A stretch of DNA of 64,000 bases. Origin: Ligustrum vulgare. Lineage: Eukaryota; Streptophyta; Magnoliopsida; Lamiales; Oleaceae. Position numbers and translations under genes: made by a program. The notes under the pieces were generated by a model, which saw nothing but the letters and a program-made list of their open reading frames with translations, had not been told where the DNA came from and did no database searches. Shown here one piece after another: positions 1-10,679 of this stretch (position 1 is its first letter; every line of letters starts with the position of its first letter). Location of the stretch: the NCBI GenBank assembly GCA_963555705.1, contig OY743190.1, forward strand, positions 20,405,491-20,469,490. The letters are read 5' to 3'.

Positions 1-1169
1 GGGTTCGTTTGTGCCTACCTAAGTGAAGTGGTTTTTGTGGGTTGAGAAATCTTCCATTTGTGATAGCTTTTTTGTTTGACTAGGCTCGGGTTTTGCACTA
101 TCGATATATTACAATTTCAACATGGTATAGGACCTTAGGGTGAGTGAAATCCTGGCAAAAACCACCTGAAAAAAAATGCTAAAAAAACAAAGGCAGAAGC
201 TGTTCAAGGAAAATCAAATGGACTGGACCTAAAAGTCTTATTTCAGTCCAATTCAGAGGTGTTTGGGAAAACAGAGGCCACTGTCATATTCTGCAAGTCG
301 AGGCACAGCTTCGGCAATCGACGGCTCGTGAAGACCAAACTCGAAGACTGTGGTGATGCATGGAGGTGCGTCGGCGGATTTCAGGTGAAACTTCCCAAAG
401 ATATTTTCTTCCTTATGTTAGTTCTAATGTTTTGGTATTGTTAGTTTTTCATTTCAGCTTGTCGTGAATCTGATTTTTCCCTTGGTGGTTCGGCAGTCGA
501 CCTTTGTTGCTAAGTTGCTAGCGTTGCTGATAGCTTAATGGTCTAAAGTTGTGAACATTTGCATCTTTCAATTTTTACAAACTGTTGATTTAGTCCACTC
601 GATAAATTTTATTTTCTCTTTTAAATTTCAGCAGTATCGGATCATCATATGAGTTGGTCATTGGGAATGAGGATACAATGAATGGGTAACCATTGCCAGT
701 TGCTAGAATTGAGGATTTGTTTCTCTTACTTACTTACGTGCTTGAAGTGTTAAGCTATTTATAGTTTCATTCTTTTTTTTTTATTGCTTGTTGGCATATT
801 CCTATTTGATGAATTTTATAATCATGTTAGAATTCTAGACCCTAGAACTACTTTGTGTGGTTTATTTGTCAACTTGTGATTTATTGTTTGACTTGTGTCC
901 AAAAATGACAACACAAAATTTTGGAATTTTTAATGGAGGAGAGAAATTTTTCTATCTTGTGATAGAAAATGACTGAAATTTTTGTTCAACAAAATGTTTC
1001 AAAAGCTATAAATGACAACTTCCCTACTAATTCGTCAAAAGAGAAAAAAAAAGATTTAAATGAGCTTTCTAACATTTAAATTATTTTGCACATATCCGAT
1101 GTTATTTTGAGAAAAGCTAGTTAATATGATACCACATAAGAACTTTTAAATTTTTTTTTGGATAACTTA
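1..1169. other. AT-rich non-coding DNA, nothing recognised
   Basis: No reading frame here resembles a known protein and no paired terminal repeats were found. The sequence has short T and A runs and is slightly GC-richer between about 250 and 380. It could hold decayed exons or intron sequence of a gene lying to the left of the window, but nothing supports a specific call. Confidence 0.4.
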
Positions 1170-1220
1170 TATTTGCTTAAAGCTAAATTTAGCAAATTTT
1201 ACTTACTAGAAAGATTTTTT

Positions 1221-1690
1221 AGCTTTAAAATGGATCATTCAAAGGATCTTGATGACAATATGGATTTTTAAACAAACTTATTCAAGATATTGTTAATTGT
1301 GATGAAGAGGTGTCTGAAACCTGCCAGGTCATTATCTGGCTTAATTGATGCCTGAATCATATATGAAAGTTAATTATTTAATTAAGTATGGTAATGACAA
1401 CTTAACATCAGAGGTTATCAAGGATTCCTTTATGAATAAAAAATTGAGATTAAGGATGAGAAATAGGATAAAAGAATTTGTGAAATACACATGATGAGGG
1501 GTAGAAGCAAGTTGAAGCCAAAATGGTCATGTAGGAAATCAAAATTGTAGTGACTCGAACGATGAAGGTGGTAAGCAAAAGGGTATGATATCGTACAAGT
1601 CTAATCTAGTATGGGTAGCAAACATATTATAGTTTTGGTAAGTCTGGACATTTTATAAGGGATTGTCCTAAGAATAAATGTTATAAGGAA
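1221..1690 (+). pseudogene. Decayed Ty1/copia gag fragment
   Basis: Pieces in successive frames read like the UBN2-type gag of Copia elements: a stretch ending NKLIQDIVNCDEE, then PESYMKVNYLIKYGNDNL, which matches the usual 'LP-x-SY ... L-x-YG...LT' block. About 170 bases further on, YYSFGKSGHFIRDCPKNKC (around 1624-1681) matches a CCHC zinc knuckle in which the first two cysteines have become Tyr and Phe, as expected from single G-to-A and G-to-T changes. At least two frameshifts and several stops break it. No LTRs or pol were found next to it, so this is an old orphan fragment. Confidence 0.7.
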
Positions 1691-2394
1691 AATGTGAGAA
1701 GTGAGGAAATGTTGATGTTGGGTCTAATTATGACCCAAGTGAGAGTGATGTTTATTGATAGTAAACCCTAGTTTATTGCATGTGCTTCTATGTGAAATCC
1801 ATTTTGTATGAATGATGTATGATTTGATCCAGTGTTTTATGTTTCATCTTCAATATGTTTGATATGTGTTTTTGCATGAATTCGAGATTGATCTCATTAT
1901 TGTGTGTAATGTGTTTGCATGCGTAGTGGTGGGGATACATTAGCAGTATGTATGTCTTTTCATAACGTGTAATATAGGTATTTGAGGGTGCATTTGTGAT
2001 ATATGTACGAGGGATGTGGAGTGGCATTTGAATAATGAGATGTGATGTGATTATAAATGTTATAAACTCCTTTATCTGTTAGAATAGTGATCAAGTGGAG
2101 TGTGAGAGTAACCCTTCTATCACTCTTACTAGGTAGAGATCCATTATCCACTTAGGTTGAGAGTGGTGAGATTTTGATAGAGGAATATCCCATGGACTTA
2201 GGATCTACTGTAGTTTACCTGTTAGACATGAGTAGTGATTAATCTAGTGGGCATGGTTGACAAAGAGAGGGGATATGTGTTCTCGATATGAGATCTACAG
2301 GGAGGATAATTGTGGTGATATATTTTTGTGGGGGGTCTTTTATGTATTTTCTATATACATTGACCATCTTCTTTAACTTGGTGTTAGTTTGATG
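1691..2394. other. Non-coding, nothing recognised
   Basis: This stretch between the Copia gag scrap and the hAT-type element has no supported gene. It may be further decayed Copia sequence, but no pol motif was seen. Confidence 0.4.
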
Positions 2395-2402
2395 CCATTT
2401 GC

Positions 2403-3187
2403 TAGGTGTGGGCGTGATTCCATATGATTCTGGTTCCTAAGGAACAAAACAAAACCAAGAACCGAACAGGTTCTTGTTCTAATTCCGGTTCTGATTTCCT
2501 AAACTAAAATTTTCAAACTTAAGCGATGAATCGATGGTAGATTCCGGCTAGTAAGAGTCGTAAGATGGTAAGGTCATCAGCATTGATCAAGATGTGATAC
2601 AACAGTCATATTTGTCCTTGACATCAAAATATTCACTCACTTCCATAAAGTAACGTATCTCCTCATCCGCAAGTATGTGCGCCTTCTAAAAATTCTTCAA
2701 TTTGTACTTGTAGTTCTCCACCTTTTTAGAGAACAGTTGCACAAGTCTAGCAAATCTTTGAAAATAAGATAACAACTGATTGTAAGAGTGGAGATTTATT
2801 GTCTGTTGATTCTTGAAGAACTAATGGTTAAAGATTTGACAGCTGAAGACTTGAACCTGAACGACATAACCAATGAAAGAAAAATAATTTTTAATCTATG
2901 TGTTTTTTGTTTATTACTTGTTTTGCTTATATTTATTGTAATGTCGAATGAGTCAATAGTTGTTGGGTAATTGATAATGACTAATGGACTGGATAACATG
3001 CATTAAGATTAAAAATTGATTATTTATTTATTTTTTAAAATTTGTATTTTAAGAAAAAAATTAAAAAATCATGTTTTGTTCTATTGGTTCTGGTCTGAAC
3101 CAAGAACTGGAATCGGATGGTTCTTGATTTTTAGAACTTGAAAGAACCGAACTGAACTGCTGCTTCTGGTTCTTTTGCCAAGGACTA
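2403..3187. mobile_element. Non-autonomous hAT-type element, copy 1
   Basis: The left end reads TAGGTGTGGGCG and the inverted right end TAGTCCTTGGC, the loose TIR style of plant hAT elements. The flanking 8-mers CCATTTGC (2395-2402) and CTATTTGC (3188-3195) match at 7 of 8 positions, as expected for an aged 8-bp hAT target duplication. Both ends are rich in GGTTCT/AGAACC, so the subterminal regions are also inverted. No transposase frame is present. A second copy with the same interior (for example the block GTAAGAGTCGTAAGA) lies at 9120-9459 plus 25244-25726, which confirms that this is a repeat family. Confidence 0.75.
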
Positions 3188-3195
3188 CTATTTGC

Positions 3196-3591
3196 TTGTT
3201 GTACATGTTTGAAGAGATCTTTTTTTTTATTCTATTTTATATCTCCATCGCATGTTTCATATGCTCTTGACTGATGACCGTGATTATCTATTTCTATTTT
3301 GATTTATGGACCTAAGCCATTGTAAGTACATGGAACATGTATGATATGTTTTTTGAGTCCAAGACCCCAGGTAAGGTCGGTGATTTCAATTTTAACTGGT
3401 GATCCTGATTAGAAAAGTATAAACTTGTATTGTTTGCTTGTAGGCCGATTAGGTATAAAGGTGGACATTTTCTTTCTTTATACCAATAAATTCGGAAGAT
3501 GATGTTAAAAAGGCCAAATTAATTGTATCGACACCACTATGATTTGCTAGACCCAAAAAACCACTTGGGCCAACCATAGAAAGTAGCTTAA
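3196..3591. other. Spacer, nothing recognised
   Basis: Roughly 400 bases between the hAT-type element and the Mutator-like element. No gene or repeat structure was recognised. Confidence 0.4.
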
Positions 3592-3816
3592 TTTATTAAA
3601 GGGAAAAATTCATAAATAAGGTAATTACAAATGTAAACTGCAAAATTAAGGTGAAACTCATATAATTTCAGAAATCAGGTTTTAATTAAAATTAATTAAT
3701 CAAATTTAATAATTATCAATATTTTATTAATTACAAATATTAAGGTCACAATATAAAATCTTAAGTCACAAAGTACAAATATTTTAAGTCACATATTTAA
3801 GATTACAGTTAGGTCA

Positions 3817-4226
3817 TAATCATTTAAAATAACAAGTCACAACTATCATTTTTTTTTCTGATCACAACCTACCAACCACATTTTTAAGGTCACAATTATT
3901 CATTATCAAGGTCACAAGAAAAAAATTGTAGGTCACAACCATCATTTTTTTCGATCACAACCTACCAACCACCATTTTTAAGGTCACAGTTATTCATTTT
4001 CGAGGTCACAAGAAAAAAATTGTAGGTCACAACCATCATTTTTTTCGATCACAACCTACCACTCATCATTTTTAAGGTCACAGTTATTCATTTTCGAGGT
4101 CACAAGAAAAAAATTGTAGGTCACAACCATCATTTTTTCCGATCACAACTTACCACCCACCATTTTTAAGGTCACCGTTATTCATTTTCGAGGTCACAAG
4201 AAAAAAATTGTAGGTCACATTCATAT
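3817..4226. repeat. 94-bp tandem repeat array inside the Mutator-like element
   Basis: The motif AGGTCACAAGAAAAAAATTG recurs with its GTCACAAG core at 3911, 4005, 4099 and 4193, exactly 94 bases apart. Each unit also has a GATCACAACCTACCA block and an AAGGTCACAGTTATTCATTT block. There are about four and a half units; the first is the most diverged. GTCACA occurs three times per unit. Confidence 0.9.
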
Positions 4227-4239
4227 TTCAAAGTCACAA

Positions 4240-4920
4240 CCCAACCCAACCCTCACTTCACAACTTCAACCCATCACCAGCACCGGCATCTCACCACTAC
4301 CCTCAACACTGCGCCGCCACCAGCCACTGCCAGTGTCGCTACCACCACCACCACCACAACGACAGCCTCCAATATTTAACCTCACCACCTACACCACCAG
4401 TCACTGTAGTCATCGCCGTAGCCACAAAAAAAAAAAAAAAAAATCAAACTTTAGGTGACAGCATCATCACGTGATTACGACCTTCACTACGAAGAGTCAA
4501 GCACCATCACCAAACGGAAGTCACTGTTGACGAACAGAAGCAACAAACCCGATTTGTAAAAAAAAAAAACCCTAACCTTCCACATCAAACCGCAACTAGA
4601 TCTGGGAACACGATGTATCCCCCAGCAACGTGCGCCCATTACCTTCCTCCGCACTCCGACATCGTGACGCCTATGCACCTGAATCGAGACTACAGGTTAC
4701 TATTACAACGACGGGGGCTTCTGTTCCGTTTTCTGAAAATGTTGCAACCGCAATGGACTACGCTCTGCCTGGGGAGAGAGGGAGAAGAGAGAGACGGGTC
4801 TGTTTTTGTGTGTGGAGGGTGGGGGTGCTCCGCCTGAGAAGAGAGGGAGAAGAAAGTGATGGGATCTGTTTGCGTGTGTCGAGGGTGGGGTGAAATAAGA
4901 GGAATTAGGGTTTGGTATAG
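4240..4920. other. GC-rich, low-complexity insert of the Mutator-like element
   Basis: Composition changes sharply to C/A-rich (many CACCAC/CAC triplets), then to G/A-rich with GGGAGAAG-type repeats duplicated around 4775 and 4850. Short open frames exist on both strands but none resembles a known protein. It could be a captured and scrambled piece of a host 5' region. It is listed because its composition contrasts with the AT-rich arms. Confidence 0.5.
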
Positions 4921-5075
4921 AGATATTGTTTGATGAATTTATTTTAATTTCACATTATTGGTATTAAAATCAAAAATTTATTTAACACCTGATTTTTGAA
5001 GATATTCAAGTTTAATCTTATTTATGAATTTGATTCTTTAAATGTAGGGTTAGGTGTAATTTCCACTTTATTAAA

Positions 5076-6154
5076 GTTGCTTGTGGCCCAAGTCGCTGGA
5101 GGATCTCCTTTTGGGTAGCCCTTTTGTATAAGTCTAGGCCTTGTTCATTAGCCCATTATTGAATATTCTTGGATCAATCTTTTGTTCCTAACCTAGTCTA
5201 TTTATATGCATTTATTGCCTACTGTTTCATATTGTGTGTGCAATAGAGTGAAAAGATCCTATTATCAAGTATTATAGTTGAAAATAGAATGATCGTCACT
5301 ACCTTCCTAAATGCATCACTGCAAGGGGTCCCTTTTAGTCATGCCAAAAGAGGAGGCCGAAAAAGTCAAAAGACAATCTAGTATCAAACTGAGAAACACT
5401 TTCAAGAAGCGACCACCTTATCACAAGAATCCCCACTAGAGATTACAAATGGAAGGAGCGCTAAGAAGACTTTCATTGAACAAAATATTTCCTATTATCT
5501 CCCAGACAAATAAAATTATCAAAGCAATGGAAGAATTGATAAAACCAAAGCAATTTCTTTCTGATAGGGATGAGAATTATTCATTGTTTTGGGTTTTGGG
5601 GAATAATCATCTCTTACTGTTGCAGGTGAAACTGATGTTGTTTAAAGATCAAGAATGAAGATGGTGAAAAATGAAGACATAATGAGATCTTCACTCTATT
5701 TATGGAAGACTAGAAGATAAAGATTCGGAATACAAACAGTCGTGCATTTATAAAGTAACGTGGATCATGGAGATAGAAGTTGAGGAGAATACCCAGAATT
5801 TTGTGCTTCTTTAAATCCCAAGGCTCTAAAAGGCACGCAAAATACTTTGAATATGACACAAAATTAATGATTGCACATTAATTCATCCATATTGGGGTAA
5901 TTGTTGACACATAAAAATACCCAATTCAAAGGTCCAATATCAGAGTCTGAAATATGAGAGCCCATTACAATTAACAAGGTGATGTGGAAGAATATGGGCA
6001 ATTGGGGGATGGCGGAGGTGTCTAGACAATTGGATGATTGGGAGAACGAGGAGGCAATTTCAACAACCTATACCATGATCTAAGGAAGTTTATCGGAGCC
6101 ACATGTGAGCAGTTACCACGATGTGAACAGTTAAGGAAGATCATGAGAAGTTAT
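5076..6154. other. Non-coding, nothing recognised
   Basis: About 1.1 kb between the Mutator-like element and the MITE. Short frames near 5449 and 6038 have no family resemblance, and no terminal repeats were found. Confidence 0.4.
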
Positions 6155-6157
6155 TTA

Positions 6158-6322
6158 GTGCATGTTTGTTTCTACTTAAAAATCAGATTTTTATCAAAGT
6201 CAAAATCAAGAATTAATCACAATCATATATTTTATTGGTCCCACAACTTTTGAACCACACATTTCATCAACTTTTATCAAAATCTGCTAAAAATTTGATT
6301 TTAATCTCTATCAAACAGTGAC
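6158..6322. mobile_element. Tourist/Harbinger-like MITE
   Basis: This is a 165-bp element flanked by TTA on both sides (6155-6157 and 6323-6325). The left end GTGCATGTTTGTTTC and inverted right end GTCACTGTTTGATAG follow the plant Tourist pattern (G-x-x-C-x-TGTTTG). The similarity continues inward as ATTAAAATCA and ATTTTTA blocks, so it could fold into a hairpin over much of its length. It lies about 380 bp upstream of the FLA-like gene start and could affect its promoter; that is inference. Confidence 0.65.
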
Positions 6323-6702
6323 TTAATGCAAGGGAGTGGGCGACAATTAAGCAAAGTGGCGAGCAACGATTATCACAATCAAATTACGAAGCTGTTAAGG
6401 CAAATCAAATGCTCAAAGTAGTATGCAGTTTAAGCTAATTTGTATATATGGTATAAAGTTAAACATTTGGAAAGATCAACAAATCAAAACTCTCAAAATA
6501 AAGAGTAATTTTCTTAACAATAGATCAGACTTGCTCTGCTTTTATTAGCATTAAATTTCTATAACTTTTAATTTTTATTTTCTTTTTTGTGATAAATATA
6601 CCTTGTTTCAAGCTTTTATTTTCCCTCTCAAAACCAATCATCTTCAGCAAACAGACAAACACAAACATAGTGCCGAAAAACAAGAAACTGATTTCCATAT
6701 CA

Positions 6703-7752
6703 ATGGCGAATTGTACTTGTTCACATTGGTGGCACGCCCCTTTCTACTTTTCCATGTCTATAGTTCTTTGTTTCATAGCAATCACAACAATGAAGAATTC
6801 AACGCCCAAGAATCCCCTCCAATTGGGCCACACCATCAAACACGATCTTGCCTTGAACGCCTCACGGGCCCTGAGATTCCATGGCTTCAACGCCATAGCC
6901 ACCCTTCTTCAAATCTCCCCCGAACTCTTCCTCTCTGGGCCAGAATCGACTATCTTTGCAATCCAAGATTCTGCCATGTCTAACGTTTCTGTCCCGCCTT
7001 GGGTGATGAAACAACTTCTGCAGTATCATACCAGCCCCTCGAAGCTGACAATGCAAGAATTGATGAAGAAGCCCCATGGAAGTTGCTTGACGACCCTTGT
7101 TTATGACAAGAATTTGATGATCACGAGGAAGAATGATACGGAAACTGGCTCAATTGAGATCAACAGTGTGTTGATTTCTCATCCTGATGTGTTTCTTGAA
7201 GGGCCTGTTTCAGTACATGGTGTTCTTGGGCCTTTCTCTGATATTGATCAAGATTGGGATTTCATTCAATCTCCTGTGTGCAATTCTAATCAGACACTGG
7301 TTTCGAATCCTAATGAAAGGAAGGATATGGTGGAATGGGCACGAATAGTCCAATTGCTGAGCTCGAATGGATTCGTCTCCTTTGCGATTGGATTGCACTC
7401 TGTTCTCAGTGGAATTCTTCAAGATTATCCAGATTTAGGTTCTGTTACAATCTTTGCTCCACCAAATTCAGGCTTCATATCGTCTCCTTGGCCACTGCTG
7501 TACAAAATTGTGAGAAGTCATATTCTCCCTAACATGTTCACTTACATGGATTTGACTTCTTTGCCTCAGAATAGTTCACTGAGGAATATAGTTCCCGGTG
7601 AACATCTAATGATTAATACAAATAAGAATTCACGAGTTCTTGTTGTTAACGGAGTGGAAATCACTTTGCCGGATATCCTTTCGTCCAAGAAGTTTGTGAT
7701 CCATGGAATTTCCAGAGCTTTCGACGTACGTTCAGATGGGTTCATTTCTTGA
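6703..7752 (+). CDS. Fasciclin-like arabinogalactan protein (FLA19/20/21-like)
   Basis: Predicted 349-residue single-exon protein. I chose the ATG at 6703 (ATGGCG context); the upstream in-frame extension would need a GTG start. An N-terminal hydrophobic stretch at about residues 12-30 (FYFSMSIVLCFIAITT) is a signal peptide or anchor. Two FAS1 domains follow: one at about 45-175, with an H1-like TIFAIQDSAM and a YH motif in LLQYHTSPSKLTMQEL, and one at about 215-345, with SVTIFAPPNSGF and an H2-like FVIHGISRAF. Several N-glycosylation sequons (NAS, NVS, NDT, NQT, NSS) fit a secreted wall or cell-surface adhesion protein. A clear Pro/Ala/Ser-rich AGP region and a GPI tail are not evident, as in the atypical two-FAS1 group. 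No break is seen, so this is the one intact host gene in the window. Confidence 0.85.
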   Translation: MANCTCSHWWHAPFYFSMSIVLCFIAITTMKNSTPKNPLQLGHTIKHDLALNASRALRFHGFNAIATLLQISPELFLSGPESTIFAIQDSAMSNVSVPPWVMKQLLQYHTSPSKLTMQELMKKPHGSCLTTLVYDKNLMITRKNDTETGSIEINSVLISHPDVFLEGPVSVHGVLGPFSDIDQDWDFIQSPVCNSNQTLVSNPNERKDMVEWARIVQLLSSNGFVSFAIGLHSVLSGILQDYPDLGSVTIFAPPNSGFISSPWPLLYKIVRSHILPNMFTYMDLTSLPQNSSLRNIVPGEHLMINTNKNSRVLVVNGVEITLPDILSSKKFVIHGISRAFDVRSDGFIS

Positions 7753-8125
7753 ATCAATAGAAACAGCCTTAGTATATTTTGGTACGTTTTCTCGACGAAG
7801 TATATCCATTTCTATTAAGGAAATTCAGTAATAGTCTTCGGCTTATCAACCGCATACAGTTTCTGTGGCAGCAAGGAATTTTCTCAGAATAGTTCATTAT
7901 CAATTTTGTATGTAAGAACAACATTGCATTCACTTTTTTATGAATATTTGAAATGATATAAATCAGATACTTGTCAAGTGCGTAATATAAGAACAAAAGT
8001 CAGGTCACATTTTCCGGCAAGTGTTTAGTGGTAAATTTCGCCAGTGCAAAATGCAATCTATTTTTGAGTTTGTGTTCTTGCAATCTTAAGGAGATGGCTT
8101 CAAACAATGAAATTACATTTCTTTG

Positions 8126-8400
8126 TGTTGGAAATTTGTGTTTAAAGAAATATTGAAGATTGAATTAAAATTGATTGAAATGGAACTAAAGTTTGATGAA
8201 AGGCAAATTTATAGCCAAGCGATGGCACATGGTGCAATTTTTTGTGCAGAACCATTTTCGGGATAACCAAACATTCACTTGGAAGACAACCAAGCGATCG
8301 ATTGTTTTATTTTTTTCAAAAAACTTGTGTCACGCGATCGAATGGCACTATAATCACGTGATCGCATGGTTGTCTGAAAAAAAACTGTTGGCAAATCATG
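8126..8400 (+). mobile_element. Possible Copia (Sirevirus-like) LTR fragment
   Basis: The TGTTGGAAATTTGTG start at 8126 resembles the usual opening of plant Sirevirus-type LTRs, and a Copia-type gag scrap follows immediately. Between 8217 and 8370 the segment holds several CG-containing palindromes (GCGATCG, CACGCGATCG, CACGTGATCG). No second LTR copy, PBS or target duplication was found, so the call rests on the ends and the neighbour only. Confidence 0.3.
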
Positions 8401-8422
8401 AATTCAAATTTTCTCAAGCCTT

Positions 8423-8640
8423 TTGATGGAAGAACATGATTTTTCATGTTGTGAGTTAGGCCACATTAGACCTAGATGTCGAACTCTATTTGCTAGAAAC
8501 AAAAATCAGGACATCATTTCTAAGGTAAAAGGTCTAACTAATCAAGTCAGTCATTTGACTGGATTGGTTACTTACTTGACTAAGGTCACATCTTCTTCAA
8601 AGAAGATTTAGGTCAAAAAGAGTGAATTTTATGATCAGAA
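8423..8640 (+). pseudogene. Copia gag zinc-knuckle remnant
   Basis: The frame reads CCELGHIRPRCRTL, matching the 'GHIRPxC' knuckle of Sire/Oryco-type Copia gag, with the first cysteine lost. Downstream, a VTSSSKKI-stop-VKKSE stretch corresponds to the conserved '..WVKK..' block before the protease, with its Trp codon now TAG. Capsid and pol are absent. It probably belongs with the LTR-like segment just upstream. Confidence 0.55.
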
Positions 8641-8659
8641 TAATATTTTAAATAGTGAT

Positions 8660-9111
8660 ATGACTCGTTATACTTTTAAATGTAAGAGTATTTGTGTACA
8701 TCGTCGAATAGGTATATAGGTGCATGCATCTGAAATATTTATCTATTCATGCATGCATGCACTTACAATTCTTTTATTTTTTCATACACATTTTTATTAT
8801 CAAAAAATAAAATAGAATATTTTTTATTGTGATATTACTAGACATGTTTATTTGTAATTAAGTACTAGTAAAATTTATGAAAAATGAATAAAGTTTCCAT
8901 TAACTTTATATAAAACCTTTTTTGGAGTATTTGATATATGTTATTTCATGTATCTTCTGCATTTCATATATTAAGCTCCTGTAAGTGAGTCCTGACCACG
9001 TGTATGAGAGTTGGGATGATGGTCATTAGTGTGATGAGTAGACTTTGAATATCGAATGACCTTTTAATTATTTGACTTAAGCTCTAGCATATTCCCCTAA
9101 AAGAAAATCTA
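8660..9111. other. Spacer, nothing recognised
   Basis: AT-rich DNA between the Copia scrap and the split hAT-type element. It includes a GCATGCATGCA run near 8750, but no gene or bounded repeat was identified. Confidence 0.4.
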
Positions 9112-9119
9112 TATATATG

Positions 9120-9459
9120 TAGGCGTGTGCGTTGTTTCATATGGTTCGGTTCTAAGGGAACTGATGGTTCTTTTGAAAAAAGAACCGTTAATTCTTTTTG
9201 TAAGAGAAGAACCGAACCAGAACCGAACCGTTCAATTTTTTTGGTTCTGGTTCTGGCTCTGGTTCTGATTTTTTAAACTAAAATTTCAAACTTAAGGGAT
9301 GCTAGATTTCGGCTGGTAAGAGTCGTAAGACAGTAATGTCCTTGACCTTGATCAAGATGCGAATACAACAGTCGTATTTGTCCTTGACATGGTAATTTTA
9401 TTCACTCACTTCCAGACAGTAATGTATCTCCTCAATCGCGTGTATGTGCTCCTTCTATA
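9120..9459. mobile_element. Non-autonomous hAT-type element, copy 2, left part
   Basis: It starts TAGGCGTGTGC directly after the 8-mer TATATATG (9112-9119). The same 8-mer follows the right end at 25727-25734. The sequence aligns with copy 1 (2403 onward) through GGTTCTGGTTCTG, AAACTTAAG and GTAAGAGTCGTAAGA up to GCTCCTTCTA, where Gypsy element A begins. The other half is at 25244-25726. Confidence 0.85.
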
Positions 9460-10469
9460 TGATATATATTAGAATATTTAATTTTAGTATACTTATTTCA
9501 AATCAATATTTATTACCTTAATAGTGGTAATCAAATTTTGATATATATGTATATATCTCCATATAAGGTAAAATTGGAGATTTGATTTATAGGAAAAATG
9601 GTAAGATATATGTATGCATGGAAATTACGAATTATGAAAATAAAAATATTATTTCATATGGAAATAATATTATTTACGCCAAGACAAATTATATTACTTC
9701 CATCTTGGCCAAAATCATGTGTTCAATATAAGGAATGACTTTGATACCAAAACTAGTTAAACTTCACCCTATAAATACCCCTCTCACGTCACTTCTATTT
9801 ACCACACACAAATCACTTCTCTCTCTCTCTCTATTAATCAATCATAACATACACCAACATATTACATACGTAGTTATATATATATATAATTTCGAAGCAA
9901 GAGAATTTTAGCACACACAAAGATCGAAGCATTTTAAAGTTATATCATTAATTCATCCACGAGACGATAAGTATATACGTGTAATTTTATGTTATGCCTT
10001 TTGAAATAATATGCTATGGTCCATATGTATGTTCTAAGATTCGGACCGAAGTCTTAGTAGCGCTACGCATGAAAACTCATACCATCTATGTTCGGTATCG
10101 TTTTCATGTCTCCATTACGTATGAATTATGATTTCAAGATTTATGATAAACATATGTATACTTATTGAGATTTTCTCATCCCCTTTATGTTTCCCCTTTC
10201 CATATAATTGATTGGTTCGAGGAGGTCAGCGTGGAGATGGCGGACGATAATGGATCAGAAAATAAATTAGACTTTTATCCATAGTTTTTACTTTTAAAAT
10301 TTCTAGACCCATTTAATTATTGTTGGCTTATCTATTAAAACTTCATGTTTAATTTAAGTTCTTTCTTATGACGATTTAAATATTACGAAATTATTTGTTA
10401 AACTATTTTATCTTATAAGTTTATGCAAGTTTCGTGACATCCAAGTCGTTAAGGTTTCGGGTCGTCACA
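9460..10469 (+). repeat. 5' LTR of element A (5'-truncated)
   Basis: It matches 24222-25243 from TGATATATATTAG through to GTCACA, just before the PBS. The 3' copy continues leftward for about 250 more bases to around 23972, so this LTR has lost its beginning. A TATA box lies at 9770-9777, followed by a CT-rich run. Confidence 0.85.
9770..9777 (+). promoter_or_regulatory. TATA box of element A LTR
   Basis: TATAAATA within CACCCTATAAATACCCCTC, followed by a CT-rich leader. The same motif is at 24531-24538 in the 3' LTR. It is the likely core promoter for the element RNA. Confidence 0.7.
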
Positions 10470-10471
10470 AT

Positions 10472-10482
10472 TGGTATCAGAG
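10472..10482 (+). other. Primer binding site of element A
   Basis: TGGTATCAGAG lies two bases after the LTR end and is complementary to the 3' end of plant initiator tRNA-Met, the usual primer of this clade. Confidence 0.85.
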
Positions 10483-10595
10483 AAAAGGCATGTTTTCCTG
10501 TAGACTTTAATATCTTCAAAAAAAAAAAAAAAAAGGTTTTGAAATAGGCGATAAATTATGTCATTTAGGGTGAAGTATATTTGTTTGTCTTATTG

Positions 10596-10628
<33 letters not shown>

Positions 10629-10679
10629 AAATCACGTCAAAGCCCTATAAAAAAAAAAAAAAAAATTATTGTTCAGTTC

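Larger units (their letters stand above)
3601..5066. mobile_element. Mutator-like element (non-autonomous, Pack-MULE-like)
   Basis: It is flanked by a perfect 9-bp direct repeat TTTATTAAA (3592-3600 and 5067-5075), the hallmark length for Mutator insertions. The ends are inverted repeats of low similarity: left GGGAAAAATTCATAAATAAG and right (reverse strand) starting GTGGAAATTAC, with ATTCATAAATAAG and a later AAATCAGGT block shared by both arms. No transposase is encoded. The interior carries a 94-bp tandem array and a GC-richer segment unlike its surroundings, so it may be a MULE that picked up host sequence. The target duplication is seen directly; the gene-capture idea is inference. Confidence 0.8.

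Noticed and set aside
4613..4893. Overlapping frames in the GC-rich insert of the Mutator-like element
   Set aside because: No recognisable domain; composition rather than selection explains the open frames.
6589..6702. Upstream extension of the FLA-like frame
   Set aside because: It begins with GTG, which plants do not normally use. The first ATG in frame is at 6703 and is followed by a signal-like segment.
10584..10670. Long T and A runs as a possible retroposed poly(A) tail or foldback
   Set aside because: They lie within the leader of element A and no retroposed gene precedes them.
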